From: Streptomyces niveus
GTDB taxonomy: Bacteria > Actinomycetota > Actinomycetes > Streptomycetales > Streptomycetaceae
Direction of reading: 5' to 3'
NCBI RefSeq assembly: GCF_002009175.1
Contig: NZ_CP018047.1
Location: forward strand, 6,014,001 to 6,078,000
DNA: 64,000 bases
Shown here: positions 1-8,308 of the stretch, piece after piece
Layout of the letters: each line of letters opens with the position of its first letter
Numbering within the stretch: the first letter of the stretch is position 1
Made by a program: the position numbers and the translations under genes
Notes under the pieces: generated by a model
Database searches by the model: none
What the model saw: only the letters and a program-made list of their open reading frames with translations
What the model was told of the DNA's origin: nothing

Positions 1-642
1 GGCGTGTCCGAGGACCAGGACGAGGCGTTCATGCAGCTGGCGCTCGCCATGCTGGCGGCCGTCGCGATCGTCTTCATGCTGCTGGTCGGCACGTTCAGGT
101 CGCTGGTCCAGCCGATGATCCTGCTGGTCTCCATCCCGTTCGCGGCGACCGGCGCGATCGGTCTGCTGCTCGTCACGGGTACGCCGCTGGGTGTGCCGGC
201 GATGATCGGCATGCTGATGCTGATCGGCATCGTGGTGACCAACGCGATCGTGCTGATCGACCTGATCAACCAGTACAGGTCGCAGGGGCTCGGTGTGGTC
301 GAGGCGGTCATCGAGGGCGGCAGGCACCGTCTGCGGCCGATCCTGATGACCGCGCTGGCCACGATCTTCGCGCTGCTTCCGATGGCGATGGGGATCACCG
401 GCGAGGGCGGCTTCATCGGACAGCCGCTGGCCGTGGTGGTGATCGGCGGTCTGCTGACGTCGACACTGCTGACGCTGCTGCTGGTGCCGACGCTGTACTC
501 GATGGTCGAGCTCCGCAAGGAGCGCCGCGCCGAGAAGAAGATGGCGAAGCGGTTGGCGAAGTCCGACGGCGGGGACGGCGGGAACGGTGGCGGCGAGACG
601 CCGCGCTCCGACGCGCCGTCGCCGGAGCCGGTGAACGTCTGA
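1..642 (+). CDS. RND-family efflux transporter, C-terminal fragment
   Basis: The 5' end lies outside the window; 213 residues remain. They hold the last transmembrane bundle of an AcrB/HAE1-type RND permease: hydrophobic segments near residues 11-31, 37-62, 66-90, 112-130 and 138-165. The usual motifs are present, with Gly-rich 'GIVVTNAIVLID' in the middle and 'RLRPILMTALATI' before the last pair. The charged Lys/Arg tail and Gly-rich end are cytoplasmic and poorly conserved in such pumps. The family exports drugs, lipids or metals with proton antiport; the substrate cannot be read from this part. A strong hairpin follows the stop. Confidence 0.88.
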   Translation, partial: GVSEDQDEAFMQLALAMLAAVAIVFMLLVGTFRSLVQPMILLVSIPFAATGAIGLLLVTGTPLGVPAMIGMLMLIGIVVTNAIVLIDLINQYRSQGLGVVEAVIEGGRHRLRPILMTALATIFALLPMAMGITGEGGFIGQPLAVVVIGGLLTSTLLTLLLVPTLYSMVELRKERRAEKKMAKRLAKSDGGDGGNGGGETPRSDAPSPEPVNV

Positions 643-678
643 CGCCCGACGTCCGACCGCGGTCAAGTGAATGAGTGA

Positions 679-705
679 GGGGCGCCCGCCATCGGCGGGC
701 GCCCC
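679..705. terminator. Hairpin terminator between convergent RND gene and nadA
   Basis: A perfect 12-bp stem (GGGGCGCCCGCC with its complement) closes a 3-nt loop. It lies between two convergent genes and can serve both strands. There is no strong T-run, which is usual for Streptomyces. Confidence 0.75.
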
Positions 706-745
706 TTACCGCTGTCTACGGCCTGTCTGCTGTACGGCCTGTCGG

Positions 746-1933
746 CTACGGCAGCGCCAGCATCCGCTCCAGCGCGAGCTGGGCGAATCTCGCCGTCTCC
801 TTCTCGACCTGGATCCGGTTGATGTCCTTGCCCTCGGCGAGCGATTCGAGCGTCCACACCAGGTGCGGCAGGTCGATGCGGTTCATCGTCGAGCAGAAGC
901 AGACCGTCCTGTCGAGGAAGACGATCTCCTTGTCGTCGGCGGCGAATCGGTTCGCCAGCCGCTGCACCAGATTCAGCTCGGTGCCGATCGCCCACTTGGA
1001 GCCGGCCGGCGCCTCTTCCAGCATCTTGATGATGTACTCCGTCGAGCCCACGTAGTCGGCCGCGGAGACGACCTCGTGCTTGCACTCCGGGTGCACCAGC
1101 ACATTCACCCCGGGGACCCGCTCGCGGACCTCGTTGACCGAGTCCAGCGAGAAACGGCCGTGCACGGAGCAGTGCCCGCGCCACAGGATCATCTTCGCGT
1201 TCCGCAGCTCCTCGGCCGTCAGGCCGCCGTTCGGCTTGTGCGGGTTGTAGAGGACGCAGTCCTCCAGCGACAGCCCCAGGTCCCGTACGGCGGTGTTGCG
1301 CCCCAGATGCTGGTCGGGGAGGAAGAGGACCTTGTCGCCCTGCTCGAAGGCCCAGTTGAGGGCGCGCTCGGCGTTGGACGAGGTGCAGATCGTGCCGCCG
1401 TGCTCGCCGGTGAACGCCTTGATGTCGGCGGAGGAGTTCATGTACGAGACGGGGACGACCCGCTCGGCTATCCCGGCCTCGGTCAGCACGTCCCAGCACT
1501 CGGCGACCTGCTCGGCCGTCGCCATGTCCGCCATCGAACAGCCGGCGGCCAGATCGGGCAGGACGACCTTCTGGTCGTCGGCCGTCAGGATGTCCGCCGA
1601 CTCGGCCATGAAGTGCACGCCGCAGAAGACGATGTACTCGGCCTCGGGGCGCGCGGCGGCGTCCTTGGCGAGCTTGAACGAGTCACCGGTCACGTCGGCG
1701 AACTGGATGACCTCGTCGCGCTGGTAGTGGTGGCCGAGGATGAAGACCTTCTCCCCGAGCTTCTCCTTCGCCGCGCGGGCGCGTTCGACCAGATCCGGGT
1801 CGGACGGCGACGGCAGGTCACCGGGGCACTCCACGCCGCGCTCGCTCCGGGTGTCGGCATCGCGGCCGAGCAGGAGCAGTGCGAGGGGCGTCGGCTGTAC
1901 ATCGAGATCCTGACGGGCTTGGGCCGTGGTCAC
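746..1933 (-). CDS. nadA: Quinolinate synthase NadA
   Basis: NadA condenses iminoaspartate with dihydroxyacetone phosphate to quinolinate in de novo NAD synthesis, using a [4Fe-4S] cluster. The 395-residue protein has the family landmarks: 'LGHHYQRDE' near residue 66, 'CGVHFMAESADIL' with a cluster Cys, 'SSNAERAL', 'PECKHEV' and 'CFCSTMN' near the C-terminus. I chose the GTG at 1933 because AAGAAAGGG lies about 8 nt upstream; the GTG at 1942 would sit directly on that Shine-Dalgarno sequence. No nadB or nadC is adjacent. The promoter region carries a long spaced inverted repeat (1976-2033), a possible operator. Confidence 0.95.
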   Translation of the reverse strand: MTTAQARQDLDVQPTPLALLLLGRDADTRSERGVECPGDLPSPSDPDLVERARAAKEKLGEKVFILGHHYQRDEVIQFADVTGDSFKLAKDAAARPEAEYIVFCGVHFMAESADILTADDQKVVLPDLAAGCSMADMATAEQVAECWDVLTEAGIAERVVPVSYMNSSADIKAFTGEHGGTICTSSNAERALNWAFEQGDKVLFLPDQHLGRNTAVRDLGLSLEDCVLYNPHKPNGGLTAEELRNAKMILWRGHCSVHGRFSLDSVNEVRERVPGVNVLVHPECKHEVVSAADYVGSTEYIIKMLEEAPAGSKWAIGTELNLVQRLANRFAADDKEIVFLDRTVCFCSTMNRIDLPHLVWTLESLAEGKDINRIQVEKETARFAQLALERMLALP

Positions 1934-1975
1934 GTCACGCACCCTTTCTTCTCTGCGGAGGAGCCTTTTCGTCTA

Positions 1976-2033
1976 ATTGACGTTATCTATCATAACCGCT
2001 TCACGTCACTTTGACGATGTCGATAACGTCAAT
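1976..2033. promoter_or_regulatory. Spaced inverted repeat in the nadA / Fe-S carrier intergenic region
   Basis: ATTGACGTTATC (1976-1987) and its exact complement GATAACGTCAAT (2022-2033) are 34 nt apart, so the arm starts are 46 nt apart. Inside the left arm, GTTAT-N5-ATAAC (1982-1996) forms a second short palindrome. The block lies 43 nt upstream of the nadA start, in an AT-rich patch unlike its surroundings. It looks like a paired operator for a dimeric repressor of NAD synthesis. The regulator is not identifiable from the sequence. Confidence 0.5.
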
Positions 2034-2222
2034 GTGACGCATTCCCGGGAACGGCGGTCGGTGCCGCTCCGGAGCCGGGTGTGCGAGCATGAAGACAAGA
2101 GCGACAGACGAGGCGAGCGGCGGGCCCGGAATGATTTCGCGGCCGTGCCGGTTGTAGCTGTCGGCAATGAGTCCGTTCTTCCCCTGCCTCGGCGGGGAGG
2201 CCCCACCCCGGGAGAGAAGCAG

Positions 2223-2579
2223 ATGTCCGTATCGGACGAGACCACCACCGTGAGCGACGGCATCCTCCTGTCCGACGCCGCCGCGGGCAAGGTCAAGGCC
2301 CTGCTCGACCAGGAAGGCAGGGACGACCTCGCGCTGCGCGTCGCGGTCCAGCCCGGCGGCTGTTCCGGTCTGCGTTACCAGCTGTTCTTCGACGAGCGTT
2401 CGCTGGACGGCGACGTCGTGAAGGACTTCGACGGCGTCAAGGTCGTCACCGACCGGATGAGCGCCCCGTATCTGGGCGGCGCCTCCATCGACTTCGTGGA
2501 CACGATCGAGAAGCAGGGCTTCACGATCGACAACCCCAACGCATCCGGTTCCTGCGCCTGCGGCGACTCCTTCAACTGA
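2223..2579 (+). CDS. erpA: A-type iron-sulfur cluster carrier (HesB/IscA/ErpA family)
   Basis: A-type carriers accept Fe-S clusters from the assembly scaffold and pass them to apoproteins. This 118-residue protein has the three invariant cysteines: Cys47 in 'QPGGCSGLRY', and Cys111 and Cys113 in the C-terminal 'CAC' motif. Length is typical. The ATG at 2223 follows a GGGAGAG Shine-Dalgarno sequence. It is divergent from nadA, itself an Fe-S enzyme. The homologue in mycobacteria (Rv2204c, from memory) also lies near the cta/qcr genes, whose Rieske protein needs such a cluster. The symbol is by family; IscA-type specificity is not excluded. Confidence 0.88.
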   Translation: MSVSDETTTVSDGILLSDAAAGKVKALLDQEGRDDLALRVAVQPGGCSGLRYQLFFDERSLDGDVVKDFDGVKVVTDRMSAPYLGGASIDFVDTIEKQGFTIDNPNASGSCACGDSFN

Positions 2580-2624
2580 CCGCCGTCCGGCGGCACGAGT
2601 CGTTCGCTGCGTAACGGGACAGTG

Positions 2625-2660
2625 AAAGGCGGCGGCCCCTCACCAGGGGCCGCCGCCTTT
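2625..2660. terminator. Terminator hairpin downstream of the Fe-S carrier gene
   Basis: A perfect 16-bp stem, 2625-2640 with 2645-2660, closed by loop CACC and ending in TTT. It lies between the convergent erpA-like gene and the gene at 2683-4200 and can act in both directions. Confidence 0.85.
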
Positions 2661-2682
2661 CGCATGCGCGATTCCTGTGCGG

Positions 2683-4200
2683 CTACTTCCGCAGCGGAAC
2701 GGCGTCTCCCGTGACCGCGTCCACGACCTTCCGGTCCCCGAGCGGCCGGTCCAGCGTCACCTTCTCGGTGAAGGCCTTGGCCATCGCGATGCACACACCG
2801 CCCGGCGGGGCGGAGTCGACCACCTCCACCTTCACCGTTGACCCGCTCTCGTCCGCCCGCACCGAGTACTCGCCGCACACGCCGCCCGTGAAGCGCACGC
2901 TCAGCGTGCTCCCGTCGGCGCTGTACGTCTCGATCGGCGACCCCGGCTCGGCGCTGTCCGGACGGTCCGCGCCGTCGCCCGCGCCGTCGTCGTCGCCCGT
3001 GCCCGCGCCGTCGTCGCCCGGGCCGCCCCGCGTCAGATACTCGGGAAGCACCGCCGTCCGGGTGACGAACGAAGCCGGTCCGTCGGTGCCCGCGACCTCG
3101 AACCACCACGACGGTACGAGCGCGGCCCGCCCTTCCACCTGACGCGACGCCAGTCCGAAAACAGCCTTGTGTACCGGCACTTGCGCAGGCTTCGCGCTCT
3201 TGCCTTCCGGCTCGCACGGCGCCGCCGGCTCACGGCCGTCCTTGTGGGGCACCGCGGACGCGCAGCCGCCGATGCCGCTCGTACCCCGGTCGCCCGCCGC
3301 CCCGTTCAGCAGCTTCAGCGCCTCGGCGGCGCCCACCACCGGATACTCGGGGCCCTTGGCGGGCTCCTTCAACTTCCCGCTGCCGGCGACCACTTGGCCG
3401 TCCGAGCCGACCTGGATGCCGGTCGACCAGCCGTACGTCGGCAGCCCGCCGATCACCGGGGCGGCGTTCACCACCCGTACGGCGCCCATCAGCTGGCCCG
3501 TGTCGAGCGCGGCGTCCTCCTGGCCCAGCGCCTTCAGCACGGGCGCGGCGGCCTTCTTCGCGGCCTGCTCGCTCACCGGGCCCGCCCCGTCGCCGGGCAC
3601 GACGGGGTTGCTCCCGCCGCCGTCGCCGCTCGGGCACTCCTTGGCCTTGAGGCAGTTGTCACCGCCGGGCGCGGGCCCGAAGCGGCCGAACGTCCAGTTG
3701 CCGGGCGCCTGCTTGTCGACCGTGAGCAGCGGGCCCGAACCGTCCTTGTCGCCACCGGCCTTCCAGGCCGTACCGGAGAGTTCCGGTGCGCCGGACACCC
3801 CCAGGGCCTTTGCGAGACGCGCCACGTCGGCCGCCGCGACGGATCCCTCGGGGCGGTGCACGGCGGCCGAATCGGGCCCCTCGGGCAGCGTGCCCGAGGC
3901 GCGGTACTCCACTCCGTACGGGCTCGGCTCACCGGGCGCGATGCCGAGGCCGGGATCGGTCCCCGCCTCACCGCCCGCCTCCGCGCCGAGGATCAGCGGC
4001 GGCGGATCGAGGTCCCCCGCACCACGCGCGGCGGCCTTGTCGCCGGCGCCACCGCCGCCGTCCGACGAGGCGGTGGCGAAGTAGGCGCCGCCACCTCCGG
4101 CGAGCAGGACGGCCGCCGCCACCGACACGACGGCGAAGGGGGAACGCCGCCGCACGGCACGTTCGCCGTCGCTGTCCTGAGGTCGTTCCGTACTCGTCAC
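2683..4200 (-). CDS. Membrane-anchored secreted protein of unknown function
   Basis: A 505-residue protein with a short basic cytoplasmic head, one transmembrane segment at about residues 21-44, and a long extracytoplasmic part rich in Gly, Pro, Ala and Asp. Conserved-looking blocks include 'NWTFGRFGPAPGGDNCLK', with paired cysteines likely forming disulfides, and a C-terminal stretch ending 'VPLRK'. No catalytic motif is recognised. The start GTG at 4200 is supported by AAGGAGCAGACG directly upstream; an in-frame start at 4260 has none. I know similar hypothetical proteins next to nadA and erpA genes in Streptomyces, but their role is not known to me. Confidence 0.8.
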   Translation of the reverse strand: MTSTERPQDSDGERAVRRRSPFAVVSVAAAVLLAGGGGAYFATASSDGGGGAGDKAAARGAGDLDPPPLILGAEAGGEAGTDPGLGIAPGEPSPYGVEYRASGTLPEGPDSAAVHRPEGSVAAADVARLAKALGVSGAPELSGTAWKAGGDKDGSGPLLTVDKQAPGNWTFGRFGPAPGGDNCLKAKECPSGDGGGSNPVVPGDGAGPVSEQAAKKAAAPVLKALGQEDAALDTGQLMGAVRVVNAAPVIGGLPTYGWSTGIQVGSDGQVVAGSGKLKEPAKGPEYPVVGAAEALKLLNGAAGDRGTSGIGGCASAVPHKDGREPAAPCEPEGKSAKPAQVPVHKAVFGLASRQVEGRAALVPSWWFEVAGTDGPASFVTRTAVLPEYLTRGGPGDDGAGTGDDDGAGDGADRPDSAEPGSPIETYSADGSTLSVRFTGGVCGEYSVRADESGSTVKVEVVDSAPPGGVCIAMAKAFTEKVTLDRPLGDRKVVDAVTGDAVPLRK

Positions 4201-4285
4201 CGTCTGCTCCTTCGACCGGATGGCCCCGCCGGGCCGGGACACCGGTGGGACGGCCGCCACGAGCGCCCGGTTCCCTCAGAAGGAG

Positions 4286-4498
4286 CTAGTCCCCGTATTC
4301 GGCCATCCCGTCGATCAGCCGGGCCGAGGCCGGCGGGACCGTGATGCCATGGATCAGCGACGGGGGGACGGGGGCCGGAGTGGCGGCGGTGGGCTTCACC
4401 CAGTGCGGCGCCATCCGCGCGCAGTCGCCGCGCAGCTCGGCCAGGCTGGTGTCGGACTCACGTACGGCGCGCTCGCGGGGGACGGTGTGGTTCCTCAT
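4286..4498 (-). CDS. Small hypothetical protein
   Basis: A 70-residue protein divergent from the PfkB kinase gene. It is Pro- and Ala-rich in the centre, has one Cys and no membrane segment or known domain. I keep it because it has an ATG start, a compact reading frame and sits at a promoter-bearing gap, with an AT-richer block around 4520-4560 that would serve both directions. No strong Shine-Dalgarno sequence is visible, so it could still be a chance frame. Confidence 0.45.
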   Translation of the reverse strand: MRNHTVPRERAVRESDTSLAELRGDCARMAPHWVKPTAATPAPVPPSLIHGITVPPASARLIDGMAEYGD

Positions 4499-4628
4499 GT
4501 ACGCACCGTAAGCACGGAGTGGTTGAGAGAAAAGCCCTACTATCGGGTAGTTCTGCTACGTCGATACGCGAGTGCCGACCAGATAGCGTGAACTGTCCAT
4601 TGTTCTCCTCCACAGGAGCAGTCACGCC

Positions 4629-5603
4629 GTGAGAATCGCAGTCACCGGCTCCATCGCCACTGACCACCTCATGACCTTCCCCGGTCGCTTCGCCGACCAG
4701 TTGGTCGGGGACCAGCTGCACACGGTCTCGCTTTCCTTCCTCGTAGATAACCTCGACGTACGCAGAGGCGGTGTGGGCGCCAATATCTGCTTCGGCATGG
4801 GCCAGCTCGGCACCGCGCCGATCCTCGTCGGGGCCGTCGGCCCCGACTTCGACGAGTACCGCGCCTGGCTCGACCGCCACGGCGTCGACACCGCGTCCGT
4901 CCGGGTCTCCGAGGTCCTGCACACGGCGCGCTTCGTCTGTACGACGGACGCCGACCACAACCAGATCGGCTCCTTCTACACCGGCGCCATGAGCGAGGCC
5001 CGGCAGATCGAACTGAAGTCGGTGGCCGACCGGGTCGGCGGCCTCGACCTGGTCCTCATCGGCGCGGACGACCCCGAGGCGATGCTCCGTCACACCGAGG
5101 AGTGCCGCACCAGGTCGATCCCGTTCGCCGCCGACTTCTCCCAGCAGATCGCGCGGATGGAGGGCGAGGAGATCAGGCTGCTGCTCGACGGCGCCACGTA
5201 TCTCTTCTCCAACGAGTACGAGAAGGGGCTCATCGAGTCCAAGACCGGCTGGACCGACGCCGAGATCCTCGCCAAGGTCGGCCACCGGGTCACCACCCTC
5301 GGCTCCCGCGGCGTCCGGATCGAGCGCGTCGGCGACGACCCGATCGAGGTCGGCTGCGCGGAGGAGACGGCCAAGGTCGACCCGACCGGTGTCGGTGACG
5401 CCTTCCGCGCAGGCTTCCTGTCCGGTCTGTCGTGGGGCGTCGGCCTGGAGCGGGCCGCGCAGGTCGGCTGCATGGTCGCGACCCTGGTGATCGAGACGCT
5501 CGGCACGCAGGAGTACACGCTGCGCCGGAACAACTTCATGGACCGCTTCACCAAGGCCTACGGGGACGAGGCGGCCACCGAGGTCCGCGCGCACCTGAGG
5601 TAG
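4629..5603 (+). CDS. PfkB-family carbohydrate / adenosine kinase
   Basis: A 324-residue ribokinase-fold kinase. The N-terminal half has 'RRGGVGANICFGMGQLG', the substrate-binding Gly-rich loop. The C-terminal PfkB signature 'DPTGVGDAFRAGF' near residue 255 carries the catalytic Asp. Position matches Rv2202c of M. tuberculosis (adenosine kinase AdoK), so a nucleoside substrate is a reasonable guess, though sugar kinases share the fold. The start is a GTG with AGGAG about 12 nt upstream. The gene is transcribed alone and ends at a strong hairpin. Confidence 0.85.
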   Translation: MRIAVTGSIATDHLMTFPGRFADQLVGDQLHTVSLSFLVDNLDVRRGGVGANICFGMGQLGTAPILVGAVGPDFDEYRAWLDRHGVDTASVRVSEVLHTARFVCTTDADHNQIGSFYTGAMSEARQIELKSVADRVGGLDLVLIGADDPEAMLRHTEECRTRSIPFAADFSQQIARMEGEEIRLLLDGATYLFSNEYEKGLIESKTGWTDAEILAKVGHRVTTLGSRGVRIERVGDDPIEVGCAEETAKVDPTGVGDAFRAGFLSGLSWGVGLERAAQVGCMVATLVIETLGTQEYTLRRNNFMDRFTKAYGDEAATEVRAHLR

Positions 5604-5619
5604 GAGCCTTCAGCGGCAC

Positions 5620-5651
5620 GCGCCGCCCACCGGACTTCCGGTGGGCGGCGC
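5620..5651. terminator. Hairpin terminator between convergent genes
   Basis: A perfect 14-bp stem (5620-5633 with 5638-5651) and 4-nt loop ACTT, placed between the kinase gene and the converging cysteine desulfurase gene. Confidence 0.85.
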
Positions 5652-5678
5652 GCTCGCGTAGGCGTCCCCGTACAGAGG

Positions 5679-7067
5679 TCAGGCGAGGCGGCGCACCAGG
5701 AACGCGGTGCCGTTCCGGCCGCCGTACTCATGTCCCCGCATCTCGCACCAGGCAGGGATGTCCAGGCGGGCGGCCTCGTCGTCGGACAGGACGGTCACCG
5801 TGCCGCCCACCGGTACGTCCCCGATCACCTTGGCCAGCTCGATCACCGGGATCGGGCACAGCTTGCCGAGCGCGTCCACGACCAGCGACGCCGCCGCGTC
5901 CGGCGCCGTGGCGCCGCCCTCCCGTGCCGCCGCCGGAACGCCCAGCCGCGCCCGTACGCCCGCGACCACCCCCGGCAGCACCTCCAGGAACCGCTCCACC
6001 TCCGCCTCTTCCGTACCGGAGGGCAGCGAGATCCTGACATTGCCCTCCGAGAGCACCCCCATCGCCCGCAGCACATGGCTGGGGGTCAGCGTGCTGCTCG
6101 TGCAGGACGAACCCGACGACACGGAGAACTCCGCCCGGTCCAGCTCGTGCAGCAGAGTCTCCCCGTCGACATAGAGACAGGAGAAGGTGACGAGATGCGG
6201 AAGCCTGCGCACCGGATCGCCCACCACCTCGACGTCGGGCACCAACTCGGGCACCCGCGCCCGGATCCGGTCCACCAGCACCCGCAGCCGGGCCGCCTCC
6301 CGCTCGGCCTCGGACCGCACCGCCCGCAGCGACGCGGCGGCGGCGACGATCGCCGGCAGATTCCCGAAACCGGGTACACGCCCCGACTCCCGCTCGTCCA
6401 CCGGACCTTGCGGAGCGAACCGCACCCCCTTGCGTACGGCGAGCAGCCCCACCCCGGCGGGCCCGCCCCATTTGTGCGCGCTCGCGGTCAGCAGCGACCA
6501 CGCCCCGTCCACCGGACCCCACCCCAGCGACTGCGCGGCGTCCACCAGCAGCGGCACCCCGGCCGCCCGGCACGCCTCGGCGACGGCCCCGACCGGCTGC
6601 ACGGTGCCGACCTCGTGGTTGGCCGACTGGAGGCAGGCGAGCGCCGTGTCGGGGCGCAGGGCCGCCGCGTACGTCTGCGGGGACACCGCCCCCGTACGGT
6701 CCACCGGGACCTCCGTCACCGCCGGGCCGTCCCCTTCGCCGACCCGCGAGTGGGCGGCGTGAAGCACCGACGAGTGTTCGACCGCCGAGACCACCACATG
6801 GGCACCGACACGCCGACGGCCCGCGAGCGATCCCGCCATCCCGGAGTGCACGGCGTACGTCCCCGAAGGAGTGAAGAACAGTTCGTCGGGGCGGCAGCCC
6901 ACGGCCTCGGCGGCGGCCTCGCGCGCGGCGTCCAGCAGCAGCCTGGCCCGCCGCCCCTCCCGGTACAGCCGGGCCGGATCGGCCCAGCCGTCGTCCAGGG
7001 CGGCTCGCAGGGCCTCGTGTGCGACGGGGTGCAGCGGAGCGGAGGACGCGGAGTCGAAGTAGGCCAC
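5679..7067 (-). CDS. Cysteine desulfurase fused to a TusA-like sulfur carrier domain
   Basis: A 462-residue, two-domain protein. Residues 1 to about 380 form a class V aminotransferase of the NifS/IscS type: the PLP lysine lies in 'SAHKWGGPAG' and the sulfur-accepting Cys in 'SSGSSCTSS'. The last ~75 residues are a TusA/SirA domain with the diagnostic 'LCPIPVIELAK'. The first domain should take sulfur from cysteine and the second would receive the persulfide, giving a self-contained relay for thiolation or cofactor synthesis. The start is GTG with a weak Shine-Dalgarno sequence. It diverges from ctaC. Confidence 0.87.
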   Translation of the reverse strand: MAYFDSASSAPLHPVAHEALRAALDDGWADPARLYREGRRARLLLDAAREAAAEAVGCRPDELFFTPSGTYAVHSGMAGSLAGRRRVGAHVVVSAVEHSSVLHAAHSRVGEGDGPAVTEVPVDRTGAVSPQTYAAALRPDTALACLQSANHEVGTVQPVGAVAEACRAAGVPLLVDAAQSLGWGPVDGAWSLLTASAHKWGGPAGVGLLAVRKGVRFAPQGPVDERESGRVPGFGNLPAIVAAAASLRAVRSEAEREAARLRVLVDRIRARVPELVPDVEVVGDPVRRLPHLVTFSCLYVDGETLLHELDRAEFSVSSGSSCTSSTLTPSHVLRAMGVLSEGNVRISLPSGTEEAEVERFLEVLPGVVAGVRARLGVPAAAREGGATAPDAAASLVVDALGKLCPIPVIELAKVIGDVPVGGTVTVLSDDEAARLDIPAWCEMRGHEYGGRNGTAFLVRRLA

Positions 7068-7345
7068 GTCACCACGCTAAGCCTTGCCCGGCCCCCCGGA
7101 CCGCGCCCCTGATCACCCAAGGCGGCGACGGCCTCCGGAAGGGGCGTCAGAAGCGCCCCGGACCCGGCCATTCCATCCCTTCGAGGTGCCGGGCGGCGCG
7201 TTGGGCACCCTCCATGCGCGACCCCAAATTGCGTCCAGTAGGGTTTGGTCCGCATAAACATCCAAACCCCTGCCCGCGTCGGGCCGGCGACCGACCGTGA
7301 CGGCCGCAGCCGGCTGTGCGGGCGAGACTCTCGGGAAGGCGCTAC

Positions 7346-8308
7346 GTGAGTCCCAACGGCTCCGACCGCTCGTCGCGGCGCCCGATGCGGCGGAAGCTGC
7401 CGCAGGTGCTGACTGCGGGCCTGATCCTCGCGACCGCCTCCGGTTGCACGTACAAGGATTTCCCCCGCCTCGGAATGCCCACTCCGGTGACCGAGGAGGC
7501 CCCCAGAATCCTCTCCCTCTGGCAGGGCTCGTGGGCGGCAGCGCTCGTCACGGGCATCCTGGTGTGGGGGCTGATCGTGTGGAGTGTCATCTTCCACCGG
7601 CGCAGCCGCACCAAGGTGGAGGTACCTCCACAGACCCGTTACAACATGCCCATCGAGGCCCTGTACACGGTCGTTCCGCTCATCATCGTCTCGGTGCTCT
7701 TCTACTTCACCGCGCGTGACGAGTCGAAGCTCCTGTCTCTCGCCGACAAGCCCACCCACACCGTGAACGTGGTCGGCTACCAGTGGAGCTGGGGCTTCAA
7801 CTATGTGGAGAACGTGGACGGCGACGCCGCCACGGGCGCCGAGATTCCCAAGGAACTCGGTGACATCCCGCAGAAGTTCCAGGACGACTTCCCGGCCGGT
7901 GCCGAAGGCGTCTACGACGCCGGTATCCCGGGCACGCGGAATCCCCAGAACGGCAACCCGGGTCCGACCCTGTGGCTGCCGAAGGGGGAGAAGGTCCGGT
8001 TCGTCCTGACCTCCCGTGACGTCATCCACTCCTTCTGGGTCGTGCCGTTCCTGATGAAGCAGGACGTCATCCCGGGGCACACCAACGCCTTCGAGGTGAC
8101 TCCCAACCAGGAGGGCACCTTCATGGGCAAGTGCGCCGAACTCTGCGGCGTGGACCACTCCCGGATGCTCTTCAACGTCAAGGTCGTCTCCCCGGAGCGC
8201 TACCAGCAGCACCTGAAGGAGCTGGCCGAGAAGGGGCAGACCGGCTACATCCCGTCGGGCATCGGACTGACGGACCCGGCCAGGAATGCGGAGAAGAAAC
8301 AACTGTGA
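7346..8308 (+). CDS. ctaC: Cytochrome c oxidase subunit II (lipoprotein)
   Basis: Subunit II of the aa3 oxidase passes electrons from cytochrome c to heme a through the CuA site. The 320-residue protein has a lipoprotein signal with Cys34 in 'ATASGC', two transmembrane helices (about 56-76 and 100-120), and an extracytoplasmic cupredoxin domain with the CuA ligands Cys263, Cys267 and His271 in 'CAELCGVDH'. I chose GTG 7346 because GGGAAGG lies 6 nt upstream and the residues after it match the family start; an in-frame start at 7316 is not supported. It overlaps ctaD by 4 nt, so the two are translationally coupled. Confidence 0.95.
   Translation: MSPNGSDRSSRRPMRRKLPQVLTAGLILATASGCTYKDFPRLGMPTPVTEEAPRILSLWQGSWAAALVTGILVWGLIVWSVIFHRRSRTKVEVPPQTRYNMPIEALYTVVPLIIVSVLFYFTARDESKLLSLADKPTHTVNVVGYQWSWGFNYVENVDGDAATGAEIPKELGDIPQKFQDDFPAGAEGVYDAGIPGTRNPQNGNPGPTLWLPKGEKVRFVLTSRDVIHSFWVVPFLMKQDVIPGHTNAFEVTPNQEGTFMGKCAELCGVDHSRMLFNVKVVSPERYQQHLKELAEKGQTGYIPSGIGLTDPARNAEKKQL

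Noticed and set aside
4539..4555. CTACTATCGGGTAG imperfect palindrome in the gap between the small hypothetical gene and the PfkB kinase gene
   Set aside because: Only four base pairs per arm; likely part of overlapping promoters, not enough for an operator claim.
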